Numbered from the stretch's first letter, positions 31,220 through 40,331 are shown. The stretch is 64,000 bases of DNA from Stenotrophomonas sp. SAU14A_NAIMI4_5 (GCF_003086795.1 NZ_CP026003.1:3725531-3789530); one strand, 5' to 3'. The notes: generated from the letters alone by a model not told the origin. Made by a program: numbers and translations.

Positions 31220-32626
31220 ATGCCATCCACGCTGTTGCGCGCCGGGCTTGGCCTGGCGTTGGCCTCACTGAGCACCGCACCGGCGGTGGGCGCGTCGCGC
31301 TTCGTCGCCGACCCCTACCCCAGCACCTACCAGGCCCACCCCGACGGCCCGGTGCTGATCCAGAACGCCACCGTGCTGACCGGCACCGGCCAGCGCCTGG
31401 AGCATGCCGACGTGCTGCTGCGCGACGGCCGCATCGTCGCCGTCGGCGCGCAGCTGCAGGCCGATGCCGGCATCACCCGCATCGATGCGCAGGGCAAGTG
31501 GGTCACCCCCGGGTTGATCGACGTGCATTCGCACCTGGGCGTCTACCCCAGCCCGGGCGTCAGCGCGCACAGCGACGGCAACGAGATGACCGCGCCGGTC
31601 ACCGCCAATGTCTGGGCCGAGCACTCGGTGTGGCCGCAGGATCCCGGCTTCACCGCGGCCCTGGCCGGTGGCGTGACCAGCATGCAGGTGCTGCCCGGCT
31701 CGGCCAACCTGGTCGGCGGCCGCGGCGTGGTGCTGAAGAACGTGCCGGCCACCACCTACCAGGCGATGAAATTCCCCGGCGCGCCGTGGGGCCTGAAAAT
31801 GGCCTGCGGCGAAAACCCGAAGCGCGTCTACGGCGGAAAGGGCACCGCCCCGGCCACGCGCATGGGCAACGTGGCCGGCTACCGCGCCGCCTTCATCGAC
31901 GCGGCCGACTACATCGCCAAGAACAGCCCGAAGCCGGCCAAGCGCAAGGGCTGGTTCGGCAGCGACAAGGGCGACAGCGCCGGTGATGCCGGCGGCAAGC
32001 GCGACCTCAAGCTGGACACGCTGGCCGGCGCCATCCAGGGCGACATCCGCGTGCACATCCACTGCTACCGCGCCGACGAGATGGCCACCATGCTCGACCT
32101 GGCCAAGGAATTCGGCTTCAAGGTGGCCGCCTTCCACCACGGCGTGGAAGCCTACAAGCTGGCCGACCGGCTGGCCGCCGATGGCGTCTGCGGTGCGCTC
32201 TGGGCCGACTGGTGGGGCTTCAAGATGGAAGCCTTCGATGGCATCGCCGAGAACATCGCGCTGGTCGACCGGCCGAAGAACAGCTGCGCCATCGTCCATT
32301 CCGATTCGCCCGAGGGCATCCAGCGCCTCAACCAGGAAGCGGCCAAGGTGATGGCCGCAGCACGCCGCGCGCGCATGCCGGACATCACCCCGGAGCACGC
32401 GATCACCTGGATGACCGCCAACGCCGCCAAGGCGCTGGGCATCGAAGGCCAGACCGGCACCCTGGAGGCCGGCAAGATGGCCGACGTGGTGGTGTGGAAC
32501 GGCAATCCCTTCAGTTCGTATGCGCTGGCCGAGCAGGTCTTCGTCGATGGCCGCCGTCTGTATGACCGCGGTGCGCCGGCGGCGACGCCGCGTTCGGATT
32601 TCCAGCTTGGCCAGGAGGTGCGCTGA
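31220..32626 (+). CDS. Exported metal-dependent amidohydrolase
   Basis: A 468-residue amidohydrolase-superfamily protein with a signal peptide (MPSTLLRAGLGLALASL..., split near GASR). The metal site HxH is intact in TPGLIDVHSHLGVYP. Later ligands are likely in VHIHCY and AAFHHGVEA, and the catalytic Asp in VHSDSPEG. The C-terminal block LEAGKMADVVVWNGNPF is typical of imidazolonepropionase/dihydroorotase-like members. Probably periplasmic; substrate unknown. Its stop overlaps the ATG of the next amidohydrolase gene (TGATG), so the two are translationally coupled and probably function together. Confidence 0.92.
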   Translation: MPSTLLRAGLGLALASLSTAPAVGASRFVADPYPSTYQAHPDGPVLIQNATVLTGTGQRLEHADVLLRDGRIVAVGAQLQADAGITRIDAQGKWVTPGLIDVHSHLGVYPSPGVSAHSDGNEMTAPVTANVWAEHSVWPQDPGFTAALAGGVTSMQVLPGSANLVGGRGVVLKNVPATTYQAMKFPGAPWGLKMACGENPKRVYGGKGTAPATRMGNVAGYRAAFIDAADYIAKNSPKPAKRKGWFGSDKGDSAGDAGGKRDLKLDTLAGAIQGDIRVHIHCYRADEMATMLDLAKEFGFKVAAFHHGVEAYKLADRLAADGVCGALWADWWGFKMEAFDGIAENIALVDRPKNSCAIVHSDSPEGIQRLNQEAAKVMAAARRARMPDITPEHAITWMTANAAKALGIEGQTGTLEAGKMADVVVWNGNPFSSYALAEQVFVDGRRLYDRGAPAATPRSDFQLGQEVR

Positions 32627-33909
32627 TGGGCCGTTCCACGCAGATGACGAAGCCTGTCAGGAAGAGCCGCCGAGCATGGCCCGGCGCTACCGTGGTCGCA
32701 CTGTTGTTGCTGGCAACCGCGGCTTCGGCGCAGGACCTGCTGGTCCGCAATGCCACGGTGCATACCGCCAGCGCGCGCGGCAGCTTGCAGAACACCGACG
32801 TGCTGGTGCAGGGCGGCATGATCCGCGCGGTCGGCCCCGGCCTGGCGGCACCGGGCGGCGTGGCCGTGGTGGAGGCCAACGGCCGCCCGCTCACTCCGGC
32901 CCTGTTCGGCGGCATCACCGAGATCGGCATCGAAGAGGTCTCCGGTGAATCGAGCACGGTGGACAGCACGCTGAAGATCGGCGAGCAGCCGCTGCGCCCG
33001 GAATTCGACGTCACCCTCGCCTACAACCCGGCCTCGGTGCTGATTCCCGTGGCGCGCCTGGATGGCATCGGTTTCACCGCGCTGGGCGCAGCCACCGGCG
33101 GTGGCTTCGTGGCCGGCCAGGGCGGCGTGATGCGCCTGGATGGCAGTGCCGACCCGATCGGCCCGCGTGCGCTGTTCCTGCGCCTGGGCGCGGCTGCGTC
33201 TGAGCTGACCGGGCAATCGCGCGCGGCGCAGTGGATGCTGCTGCAGCAGATGGTGGACGAAGCGCGCGGCCAGGTCGCCGCCGACTCACCGCATGCGCTG
33301 CTGACACCCGCCGGCCGCCGCACCCTGGCCCGCTATCTCTCCGGCCAGGGCCGCATCGTGGTGGAAGTGGACCGTGCCGCCGACATCCGCCAGCTGCTGC
33401 ACTGGGCTGCGCGCGAGAAGGTGAAGATCGCCATCGCCGGTGGCGCCGAGGCCTGGCAGATGGCCGCGGAACTGGCGGCGGCACAGGTGCCGGTGTTCGT
33501 CGATGCGCTGGGCAACCTGCCCACCAGCTTCGACCAGATCGGCGCCACCCTGGAAAACGCCGCGCGCCTGCAGCGCGCGGGCGTACCGGTCAGCTTCGCC
33601 CAGCGCGACGACGCCTCGCACAATGCGCGCAAGATGCGCCAGCTGGCCGGCAATGCAGTGGCCAATGGCCTGCCCTGGGCCGATGGCCTGGCCGGGCTGA
33701 CCCGGGTGCCGGCACAGGTGCTGGGCGTGGCCGACCAGATCGGCACCATCGAACCGGGCAAGCGCGCCGACCTGGTGCTGTGGGAGGGCGATCCGCTGGA
33801 TGTGGCGCACTATGCAGAACAGGTCTGGCTGGGTGGGCGCGCGATGCCGATGCGCTCGCGCCAGACCGAACTGCGTGACCGCTACCTGCAGCACAACGCG
33901 CAGCCCTGA
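32626..33909 (+). CDS. Amidohydrolase-like protein lacking the HxH metal motif
   Basis: A 427-residue partner of the preceding amidohydrolase, with the same superfamily framework (DLLVRNATVHTAS..., IEPGKRADLVLWEGDPLD). The segment equivalent to GLIDVHSH reads LTPALFGGITEIGIEE, without histidines, so a standard binuclear metal centre is unlikely. It could be a non-catalytic subunit of a heteromer or use another mechanism; both are inference. The N-terminus is odd: the export signal includes RRAWPGAT, encoded by a SMAG palindrome (32668-32690). A start at M7 (32644) is possible. It overlaps the upstream gene by one base. Confidence 0.9.
   Translation: MGRSTQMTKPVRKSRRAWPGATVVALLLLATAASAQDLLVRNATVHTASARGSLQNTDVLVQGGMIRAVGPGLAAPGGVAVVEANGRPLTPALFGGITEIGIEEVSGESSTVDSTLKIGEQPLRPEFDVTLAYNPASVLIPVARLDGIGFTALGAATGGGFVAGQGGVMRLDGSADPIGPRALFLRLGAAASELTGQSRAAQWMLLQQMVDEARGQVAADSPHALLTPAGRRTLARYLSGQGRIVVEVDRAADIRQLLHWAAREKVKIAIAGGAEAWQMAAELAAAQVPVFVDALGNLPTSFDQIGATLENAARLQRAGVPVSFAQRDDASHNARKMRQLAGNAVANGLPWADGLAGLTRVPAQVLGVADQIGTIEPGKRADLVLWEGDPLDVAHYAEQVWLGGRAMPMRSRQTELRDRYLQHNAQP
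32668..32690 (-). repeat. SMAG palindrome inside a coding sequence
   Basis: CGCCGAGC/GCCCGGCG palindrome with an inverted GTAG head, one mismatch in the stem. It lies in frame within the signal-peptide region of the second amidohydrolase, encoding RRAWPGAT. All other copies seen in the window are intergenic or only touch stop codons. Confidence 0.85.
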
Positions 33910-33927
33910 CCTACGAGGAATCCGCCG

Positions 33928-34560
33928 ATGCCGACCCTGCGCTGGTACTTCGATTTCGTCTCGCCCTACTCCTACCTGCACTGGCAGAAGGTCAAGCAGC
34001 TGCCGCAGTTCGCAGCCATCCAGCCGGTGCCGATCGCCTTCGGCGCGGTGCTGCACCACCTGGGCAACCTCGGCCCGGCCGAGATTCCGGCCAAGCGCCG
34101 TTTCATCTACCGGCAGCTGCTGTGGACGGCGCAGGCCGAAGGCACGCCGCTGCGCTTCCCGCCCGCCCATCCGTTCAACCCTCTGGCCGCGCTGCGCCTG
34201 TGCCTGGCCGCCGGGGCCAGCACGCAGGCGGTGGATGTGCTGTTCGACTGGATCTGGCGCGAAGGCAATACCGGTGACAGCGCCGAAACGCTGCGCATAC
34301 CGGCGGCCCGGCTGGGCATCAACGACGTTCAGGCGGCCTGCGCCGAAGCGTCAGTGAAGGAACAGCTGCGCCGCAATACCGAGGCCGCGATCGACGCCGG
34401 CCTGTTCGGCGTGCCGACCCTGTCCATCGACGGCGAACTGTTCTGGGGCAACGATGCGCACCCGATGATGGCCGCCGTGCTGGCCGACCCCGGCCTGCTG
34501 CAGCGTCCGGACTGGCAGGCCGTGGTAACGCTTCCAGTGGCGGTGCAGCGCAATCGCTGA
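33928..34560 (+). CDS. 2-hydroxychromene-2-carboxylate isomerase-like (DsbA/kappa-GST fold)
   Basis: A 210-residue soluble thioredoxin-fold protein related to HCCA isomerase and kappa-class glutathione transferases. The N-terminus WYFDFVSPYSYLHW has the active-site Ser of this family. A helical insertion follows, and the C-terminal end has LFGVPTLSIDGELFWGND. In naphthalene degraders HCCA isomerase is glutathione dependent, but no aromatic pathway genes lie here, so the actual substrate is unknown. It starts 18 bp after the second amidohydrolase, with a GAGGAA ribosome site, and may share its transcript. Confidence 0.88.
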   Translation: MPTLRWYFDFVSPYSYLHWQKVKQLPQFAAIQPVPIAFGAVLHHLGNLGPAEIPAKRRFIYRQLLWTAQAEGTPLRFPPAHPFNPLAALRLCLAAGASTQAVDVLFDWIWREGNTGDSAETLRIPAARLGINDVQAACAEASVKEQLRRNTEAAIDAGLFGVPTLSIDGELFWGNDAHPMMAAVLADPGLLQRPDWQAVVTLPVAVQRNR

Positions 34561-34652
34561 ACAGGCAGTGGCGCAATTCCCTCGCGCGCCCCGGATAAAA
34601 TTGCGATAGCTTTCACATTCCGAACCTACAACCGCCCTGGAGGGGGAGCCGG

Positions 34653-35594
34653 ATGCGCATCGGAATCGTTGTCGATTCGGCCTGCGACCTGCCGCAGGAT
34701 TTCATTGCCGCGCACAACATCGTGGTGCTGCCGATCACCGTGCGGATCGGCGAAGCGGTGCTGGCCGACCACCGCGACGAGCAGGCGACGCTCAGCTTCC
34801 TGCACGCCCACGTGGCCGAGCATGGTGCCGAAGCCGAGACCATCCCCTTCAGCGTCAACCAGATCCGCGATCTGTTCCTGCAGCAGCTGGTGATCGATTA
34901 CGACCACGTGTTCTGCATGACCATCACCAAGACGCGCAGTCCGATCCACGACAACGCGCTGCAGGCCAGCTTCGCCATCCTCAACGACTACAAGCCCGTG
35001 CGCCAGGCGGCGGGCTACAACTCGCCGTTCGCGCTGCGCGTGCTGGATACCCAGAACCTGTTCGCCGCCCAGGCGGTGACCGCGGTGGAGGCGGTGCGGC
35101 TGCGCGACAGCGGTGCCAGCGTGCAGCAGATCCGCGAGCGGCTGGAAGAACTGTTCGGCAACGTGCACGGCTACATGGTCACCCGCGACCTGTACTACAT
35201 GCGCGCCCGCGCCCGCCACAAGGGCGACCGCAGCGTCGGCCTGCTCAGCGCCGCGCTGGGCAGCGCGCTGGACATCAAGCCGGTGCTGCACGGCTACAAG
35301 GGCGAGACCGGGCCGGTGGCCAAGATCAAGGGCTTCGACAACGCCGTGCAGAAGCTGTTCGGCGTGGTCGGCCAGCGCGTGCGCAACGGCCTGATGACCC
35401 CCACCGTCTGCGTCAGCTATGGCGGCGAGCTGGAGGAACTGCGTGCCCTGCCCGGCTATGCCGCGATGAAGGACCTGTGCGCCAGCCACGACGTGGCGGT
35501 GTACGAGTCGGTGATGAGCCTGACCGGCATGGTCAACGTGGGCAAGGGCGCGGTGACGATCGGCTTTGCCGATGGGCCGCATCGCTTCGAATAA
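34653..35594 (+). CDS. DegV family (fatty-acid-binding) protein
   Basis: A 313-residue cytoplasmic protein of the DegV/FakB fold, beginning MRIGIVVDSACDLPQDF, the standard DegV opening (D-S-A-C-D-L). It continues with LPITVRIGEAVLADH, MTITKTRSPIHDNALQAS, RVLDTQNLFAAQAV and the C-terminal VYESVMSLTGMVNVGKGAVTIGF. Gram-positive FakB members bind fatty acids for phosphorylation by FakA. No FakA-like gene is seen here, so the role is open. GGAGGGGGAGCC precedes the ATG. Single gene, flanked by an isomerase and a small unknown gene. Confidence 0.9.
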   Translation: MRIGIVVDSACDLPQDFIAAHNIVVLPITVRIGEAVLADHRDEQATLSFLHAHVAEHGAEAETIPFSVNQIRDLFLQQLVIDYDHVFCMTITKTRSPIHDNALQASFAILNDYKPVRQAAGYNSPFALRVLDTQNLFAAQAVTAVEAVRLRDSGASVQQIRERLEELFGNVHGYMVTRDLYYMRARARHKGDRSVGLLSAALGSALDIKPVLHGYKGETGPVAKIKGFDNAVQKLFGVVGQRVRNGLMTPTVCVSYGGELEELRALPGYAAMKDLCASHDVAVYESVMSLTGMVNVGKGAVTIGFADGPHRFE

Positions 35595-35663
35595 GCCGTT
35601 CTGGCGTACACAAGCATTGCACTGCGGCTGTGCCAGCCTTGCCACACCTCAAGGAGACGAACC

Positions 35664-36002
35664 ATGCCTGCGCAGTACCACATCAGCCTGCCCGACCCGT
35701 CCAAGGCCCGCGGCAACGACCCTGACCTGTCCTTCCATTCGCAGAGCGCCGGCGGTTTCGCCGAGGAGCTGCAGGATGCCCTGCGCAGGGGCACCCTGTT
35801 CGAGCGCTGGAAGGCCAAGCAGCCCGACCCGGACGCCGTGGAACCGCAGTGGGGCGTGACCGACCCGGACGCCACCGTGACCGGCGAGCAGAAGGACCTG
35901 CGCATCAACCTGGTGGCCACCACCCGCATCGACAGTGATGTGTTCAAGCAGCGCCTGCGCCTGCTGGCCGGCCACCACTGGGAACTGCGCGACGTGCGTT
36001 GA
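35664..36002 (+). CDS. Small conserved-looking hypothetical protein
   Basis: A 112-residue soluble, acidic protein, MPAQYHISLPDPSKARGNDPD to HHWELRDVR, with no signal peptide, membrane segment or recognisable domain. An AAGGAG ribosome site lies 10 bases before the ATG, and codon use (GC-rich third positions) matches its neighbours, supporting a real gene. It follows the DegV gene by 69 bp on the same strand. The function is not recognised. Confidence 0.8.
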   Translation: MPAQYHISLPDPSKARGNDPDLSFHSQSAGGFAEELQDALRRGTLFERWKAKQPDPDAVEPQWGVTDPDATVTGEQKDLRINLVATTRIDSDVFKQRLRLLAGHHWELRDVR

Positions 36003-36014
36003 GGCGCCCGCACC

Positions 36015-36071
36015 CGCCGGGCATGGCCCGGCGCTACCGCCACGATGGGTAGCGCCGGGCCACGCCCGGCG
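36015..36071. repeat. Inverted SMAG pair
   Basis: CGCCGGGC/GCCCGGCG palindromes at 36015-36037 (inverted) and 36049-36071 (direct, GTAG head) lie between the convergent hypothetical gene and efflux outer-membrane gene. They can fold together as a long hairpin. Confidence 0.9.
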
Positions 36072-36082
36072 ATTCCATGTCG

Positions 36083-37495
36083 TTACCAGCCGCCGCCCAG
36101 CGCGCGGTACAGCTCCACCCTTGCTATCGCGGCCGTGGCCTGGCTGTTGGCCAGCGCGGCCTGGTTGTCCAGCGCGATGCGCTGGGTGCTCAGCACATCC
36201 AGCATGTCGACCACACCAGCCTGGTACTGGCGCCGCGCCGCCCCCAGGGCCGTCTCGCTCTGCGCCACCGCCACCTGCAGCTGCGTCGTGCGCTGCTGCT
36301 CGGCCGCGTAGCCATCGATGGCATCGTCCACTTCATGCCAGGCCTGCAGCACCGTGCGCTGGAACTGCAGCGCGGACTGCTGCTGTTGCAGCCGGCTCAG
36401 CGCCAGGTTTGCTTTCAACCGCCCACCCTGGAAGATCGGCAGGCTGATCGACGGACCGATGCTGAAGCGGTGCGCATCCCAGCCGTCCAGGTCATCCAGC
36501 TGCTTGGCCTGGAAACCGGCATCGCCATTCAAGGTGATGCGCGGCAGAAAGCTGGCCTTGGCCACGCCGATGTTCGCGGTGGCCGCATGCAACGCTGCTT
36601 CGGCGCGGCGGATGTCCGGGCGGCGTTCGGCCAGTTCACTGGGCAGGCCCACGGCCACGTCGGGCAGTGCCGGCCAGTCGCTGCGCACGTCCTGCAGCTG
36701 CGCATCCAGCGCCTGCGGCGGCCTGGCCAGCAGGAACGCCAGCGCGTTGCGCAGCTGCGACTGCCGGTGCCGCAGCGGCGCGACGCGTGCCTGCAGCGCG
36801 GCCACCTGCGCCGCCGCGCTTGATACCTGCAGCGTGCTGGCCACGCCCTGGCGCTGCCGCGCCTCGGTCAGCCGCTGGATGTCGGCGGCGATGCCCAGGT
36901 TGTCCTCGGTGATCGCCAGCAGCTGCGAGGTTGCGCGCAGCTGCAGGTAGGATCGCGCGGTTTCGGCCAGCAGCGCGATGCGCACGGCATGCGCATCCTC
37001 CTCCGCCATCTGCACGCGCGCATTGGCGGCTTCCACCTGGCGGCGCACGCGGCCCCACAGGTCCAGTTCCCAGCTCAGGCCGATGCCGGCCTGGAACAGG
37101 CCGTAGTCTTCGCGGCCGGCGTTGCCGGACGGATCGCTCAGGCCCACCTCGCTGTTACGCGCACGCACGCCACTGGCGCTGGCCGCCACCGAGGGCAGCC
37201 GGTCGGCCGCGCTGATGCCACGCGCCGCGCGGCTCTGCTGCACGCGGTTGGCCGCCAGTTGCAGGTCCAGGTTGGACTGCAGCACCTGCTGCGCAAGCTG
37301 GCCCAGCAGCGGATCATCGAAGCCCGCCCACCACGCCGCATCGTCGTCGAGGGTCACAGTGGCCACGGCGTCACCCTGCCACTGTGCCGGCAGCTGGGCC
37401 TGTGGCCGTACGAAGTCCGGGCCCATCGTGCAGGCCGCCACGGCCAGGCACAGCGCCGCGCTGGCCAGCGTCTTCGCCACCTGATGCGCGCTCAT
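36083..37495 (-). CDS. NodT-family outer-membrane efflux lipoprotein
   Basis: A 470-residue TolC-like channel of the NodT/OprM group. The signal peptide ends in a lipobox (LAVAACTMGPDF, lipidated Cys near 22). Two outer-membrane-factor repeats follow, with GLSWELDLWGRVRRQVEAAN, GLPSELAERRPDIRRAEAALH and YQAGVVDMLDVLSTQRIALDNQAA. It is the third structural gene of a minus-strand operon, with the ATG at 37495 overlapping the stop of the periplasmic adaptor gene by four bases. It probably forms the exit duct of the EmrAB-type pump encoded upstream. Confidence 0.93.
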   Translation of the reverse strand: MSAHQVAKTLASAALCLAVAACTMGPDFVRPQAQLPAQWQGDAVATVTLDDDAAWWAGFDDPLLGQLAQQVLQSNLDLQLAANRVQQSRAARGISAADRLPSVAASASGVRARNSEVGLSDPSGNAGREDYGLFQAGIGLSWELDLWGRVRRQVEAANARVQMAEEDAHAVRIALLAETARSYLQLRATSQLLAITEDNLGIAADIQRLTEARQRQGVASTLQVSSAAAQVAALQARVAPLRHRQSQLRNALAFLLARPPQALDAQLQDVRSDWPALPDVAVGLPSELAERRPDIRRAEAALHAATANIGVAKASFLPRITLNGDAGFQAKQLDDLDGWDAHRFSIGPSISLPIFQGGRLKANLALSRLQQQQSALQFQRTVLQAWHEVDDAIDGYAAEQQRTTQLQVAVAQSETALGAARRQYQAGVVDMLDVLSTQRIALDNQAALANSQATAAIARVELYRALGGGW

Positions 37496-38529
37496 GCGCC
37501 CTCCCCGCCCTGCAGGTCCACGCGCGCTTCCACCGACATGCCGGCGCGCAGCTGCTCCGCCAGCGGCTGGCCCGGCTCCAGCACGATCTTCACCGGGATG
37601 CGCTGCACCACCTTGGTGAAGTTGCCGGTGGCATTCTCCGGCGCGACGGCGGCAAAGGTCACACCGGTGGCCGGGGCGATGCTGTCGATGTGGCCGTGCA
37701 GGCGCGTGCCGGGAAACACGTCCACCGTCAGCTCCACCGGCTGCCCGGCATGCATGCGGGTCATCTGCGTTTCCTGGAAGTTGGCGACCACGAAGGCGCG
37801 CTGCAGCGGCACCACCGCGGCCACCGCCGTACCGGGGGTCAGGTAGGCGCCCACGCGCACCGCACGGCGGCCGACCACACCGTCAATCGGCGCGCGCAGC
37901 TCGGTGTGGGAAAGGTCCAGCTCCGCGCGTGCCTGCGCGGCCTCAGCGCGCTGCACGGCGGCCTGTGCGGACTGCACGCCGGCGGCCAGGATGTCGGTGC
38001 GCTGGCGTGCGGTGCTCAGCGCCGCCTGGCCCTGCTGCAGGTGCGCGTTGGCCACGGCCTGCTTCGACTGCGCCTGCTGCGCGTTCTGCACGGTGCCGGC
38101 ACCATCGCGGGCCAGTTCGCGGTAGCGCTGCTGGTCGGCGCTGGCCAGGGTCAGTTCGGAGCGGCTGACATCGACGCTGGCCCGGGCCTGTTCGATCAGC
38201 GAGCCCTGCTGGGCAAGCGCGGCCTGTGCATTGGCCAGTTGCGCGCGCGCGTTGGCCAGATCGGCGCGCGCGGCCTGCAACGCCACCTGGTAATCGCGGT
38301 CGTCGATGCGGGCCAGCACGTCGCCGGCCTTCACCCGCTGATTGTCCTGCACGTCGACGCTGCTGACGAAGCCGGCCACCTTCGGCGCAACCACGGTGAA
38401 ATCGGCATTGACGTAGGCGTTGTCGGTGCGCTGGTAGCGCCCGTCGCGCAGCAGCAGCCAGCCGCCGATGGCCAGGGCCAGCACGCCCAGGGCGAGGCCG
38501 GTGTTGAGGGTTGTCTTGTTGACGGTCAT
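37492..38529 (-). CDS. HlyD/EmrA-type periplasmic adaptor
   Basis: A 345-residue membrane-fusion protein with one N-terminal transmembrane anchor (LALGVLALAIGGWLLL), the biotinyl-lipoyl half-motif RYQRTDNAYVNADFTVVAPKV, a long alpha-helical hairpin rich in Ala/Gln (about 85-200), the second lipoyl half ELRAPIDGVVGRRAVRVGAYL and a barrel domain. The start at 38529 has AAGGAATCC in front. The frame to 38565 adds 12 residues. It links the MFS pump (gene ends at 38552) to the outer-membrane channel gene that follows it. Confidence 0.93.
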   Translation of the reverse strand: MTVNKTTLNTGLALGVLALAIGGWLLLRDGRYQRTDNAYVNADFTVVAPKVAGFVSSVDVQDNQRVKAGDVLARIDDRDYQVALQAARADLANARAQLANAQAALAQQGSLIEQARASVDVSRSELTLASADQQRYRELARDGAGTVQNAQQAQSKQAVANAHLQQGQAALSTARQRTDILAAGVQSAQAAVQRAEAAQARAELDLSHTELRAPIDGVVGRRAVRVGAYLTPGTAVAAVVPLQRAFVVANFQETQMTRMHAGQPVELTVDVFPGTRLHGHIDSIAPATGVTFAAVAPENATGNFTKVVQRIPVKIVLEPGQPLAEQLRAGMSVEARVDLQGGEGA

Positions 38530-38551
38530 GGGGGATTCCTTGCGAAGGGGG

Positions 38552-40066
38552 TCAGGCCACGGCACGTGGCGGATGGACGCGGGTGGCCCACGCCAGCAGC
38601 GGCAGGCAGCCCAGGGCCACCAGCGCGACCAGCCAGTACAGGTCGGCCGAGGTCAGCGCCTGTACCTGGGCGTGCAGGCGGGCGGGCAGATCGGTGCTGG
38701 CCGGCAGCCACGGCTGGTTGCCCAGGTGGTCCACCAGCGCCGTGGAATGGAGGTGGCGCCGCGACTGCCCGACCGCGTCGAGCACGCCGCCGGCAAACAC
38801 TGCGGAAAAACCCTTGACGGTGTTGAACCAGGCCGAGGCATAGGGGCCGTCCTGCGGTGCCAGGCCCGTGGTGGCCAGCAGCAGCAGCGGCAGCACCGCC
38901 ATCGGCTGCGCCACCACCTGCAGCAGCTGCACCCACAGGAAGTTGTCGCGGTTCCACTGCACATCCAGGTGCGCGCCGATGAAGCAGGCGGCGGCCAGCA
39001 GGACCAGCCCCGTCGCCTGCACCCAGCGGCAATCCACCGCACGCTGGTTCATCAGGGTGGCCACCAGCGGCAGCGCGATGACCTGCGGCAGCGCGACCCA
39101 CAGCAGCATCGGTGCGGTCTGCAGCGGCCGATAGCCCTGCACGCTGGCCAGGTAGCCGGACGGAATGGAGATGACTGCCAGCAGCACGAACAGCACGCCG
39201 ATGCAGGTCACCAGCGAGTAGCTGAGGTTGCGATGGGCCAGCAGCTGCAGCTTGAAGAACGGCAGCGGGTGGAACCATTCGTTGATGAAGAACAGCACCA
39301 GCAGGCCGCCGCCACCGCCCAGCAGCACCGTGATCAACGATGAGTCGAACCAGTTCAGGCGCGCGCCCTGGGTCAGGCCCAGCACCAGCATCACCAGCGC
39401 GGGCAGCCCCAGCGCCAGGCCCACGCCATTGAACTGGGCGAAGCGTTCCAGCCGCAGCGGGTCCTGCGGCAGCCCCCAGCCCACCATCGCCATGCCGGCC
39501 ACGCAGAACGGCACGATCTGCCAGAACGCGAACTGCCAGCCGGCGTGCTCGACCCACAGCGCCGCCAGCGGCGTGCCCATGCTCGGTCCGAACGTCGCCG
39601 TCAGCGCATAGCCGGCCAGGCCGTACAGCTTGATGCCCGGCGGCAGGAAGCGCAGGGCCACGCTCATCAGCAGCGGCGGCAGCGCGCCCCCGGCCAGGCC
39701 CTGCAGCCCGCGCAGCAGCAGGAAGGTCGGCAGGTTCGGCGCCAGCGGGCACAGCACGCCCAGCAGCATGAAGGCGGCGATCATCACCAGGGCGAAGCGG
39801 CGCAGCGAAAAGGTCACGGCGCACCAGGGCGCGAAGGCCATGGCGCTGACCGACATCGCGCTGTACACGCTGATGATCCAGCTGCCGTCGTCGACGCTGA
39901 AACCCATCGCGCCGCGGATATCGGCCAGCGCGACCTTGGTGATGTTCTCGTTGAAGCCCGACACCAGCACCACCAGCAGCACGCCGCACAGGCCGACCAC
40001 GATGCGGCGGTCGAAGGCGGGGGCAATGGGGGCGGCCGGAGCCCGTGGCAGGGCGACCGCGCTCAT
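38552..40066 (-). CDS. DHA2-family MFS drug transporter (EmrB-like)
   Basis: A 504-residue inner-membrane antiporter with about 14 hydrophobic segments, consistent with the DHA2 family. The start at 40066 (MSAVALPRAPAAP) is followed by TM1 (RRIVVGLCGVLLVVLVSGF) and the motif C-like GYALTATFGPSMGTPLAALW. It should export hydrophobic drugs or similar compounds by proton antiport as part of the tripartite complex with the adaptor and the NodT lipoprotein. The upstream frame to 40561 passes through repeat DNA and was discarded. A LysR regulator lies 265 bp upstream on the same strand. Confidence 0.92.
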   Translation of the reverse strand: MSAVALPRAPAAPIAPAFDRRIVVGLCGVLLVVLVSGFNENITKVALADIRGAMGFSVDDGSWIISVYSAMSVSAMAFAPWCAVTFSLRRFALVMIAAFMLLGVLCPLAPNLPTFLLLRGLQGLAGGALPPLLMSVALRFLPPGIKLYGLAGYALTATFGPSMGTPLAALWVEHAGWQFAFWQIVPFCVAGMAMVGWGLPQDPLRLERFAQFNGVGLALGLPALVMLVLGLTQGARLNWFDSSLITVLLGGGGGLLVLFFINEWFHPLPFFKLQLLAHRNLSYSLVTCIGVLFVLLAVISIPSGYLASVQGYRPLQTAPMLLWVALPQVIALPLVATLMNQRAVDCRWVQATGLVLLAAACFIGAHLDVQWNRDNFLWVQLLQVVAQPMAVLPLLLLATTGLAPQDGPYASAWFNTVKGFSAVFAGGVLDAVGQSRRHLHSTALVDHLGNQPWLPASTDLPARLHAQVQALTSADLYWLVALVALGCLPLLAWATRVHPPRAVA

Positions 40067-40225
40067 CGGCGGCGGCCGATCCGTGCAGCGCACGGCAGGT
40101 GAAGCGACATGGCGTGCGCTCCGTGAATGTGGGGAGCGCAGTCTAGGCAGGCCCACTGCTGCGAAAAATGGCGTGGATGCGATGCCAGCCGTGCGCCAGA
40201 CGCACGGGTTGTGAATTACTGGTAG

Positions 40226-40314
40226 GTGCCGACCGTTGGTCGGCACAGGATGCTGGTAGGTGCCGACCGTTGGTCGGCACAGGGGCCTGGTGGGTGCCGA
40301 CCGTTGGTCGGCAC
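40226..40314. repeat. Three SMAG palindromes at an exact 34-bp period
   Basis: GTGCCGACC/GGTCGGCAC palindromes begin at 40226, 40260 and 40294 in the same orientation. They lie in the 265-bp gap between the LysR gene and the MFS pump gene, i.e. in the pump operon's upstream region. The constant 34-bp period suggests local duplication. Confidence 0.9.
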
Positions 40315-40331
40315 GCCTTTCGGGCTCGGCT

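Noticed and set aside
40226..40314. Possible CRISPR-like array (three evenly spaced repeats)
   Set aside because: Spacers are only 13 bp, the repeats are members of the genome-wide SMAG family, and there are no cas genes.
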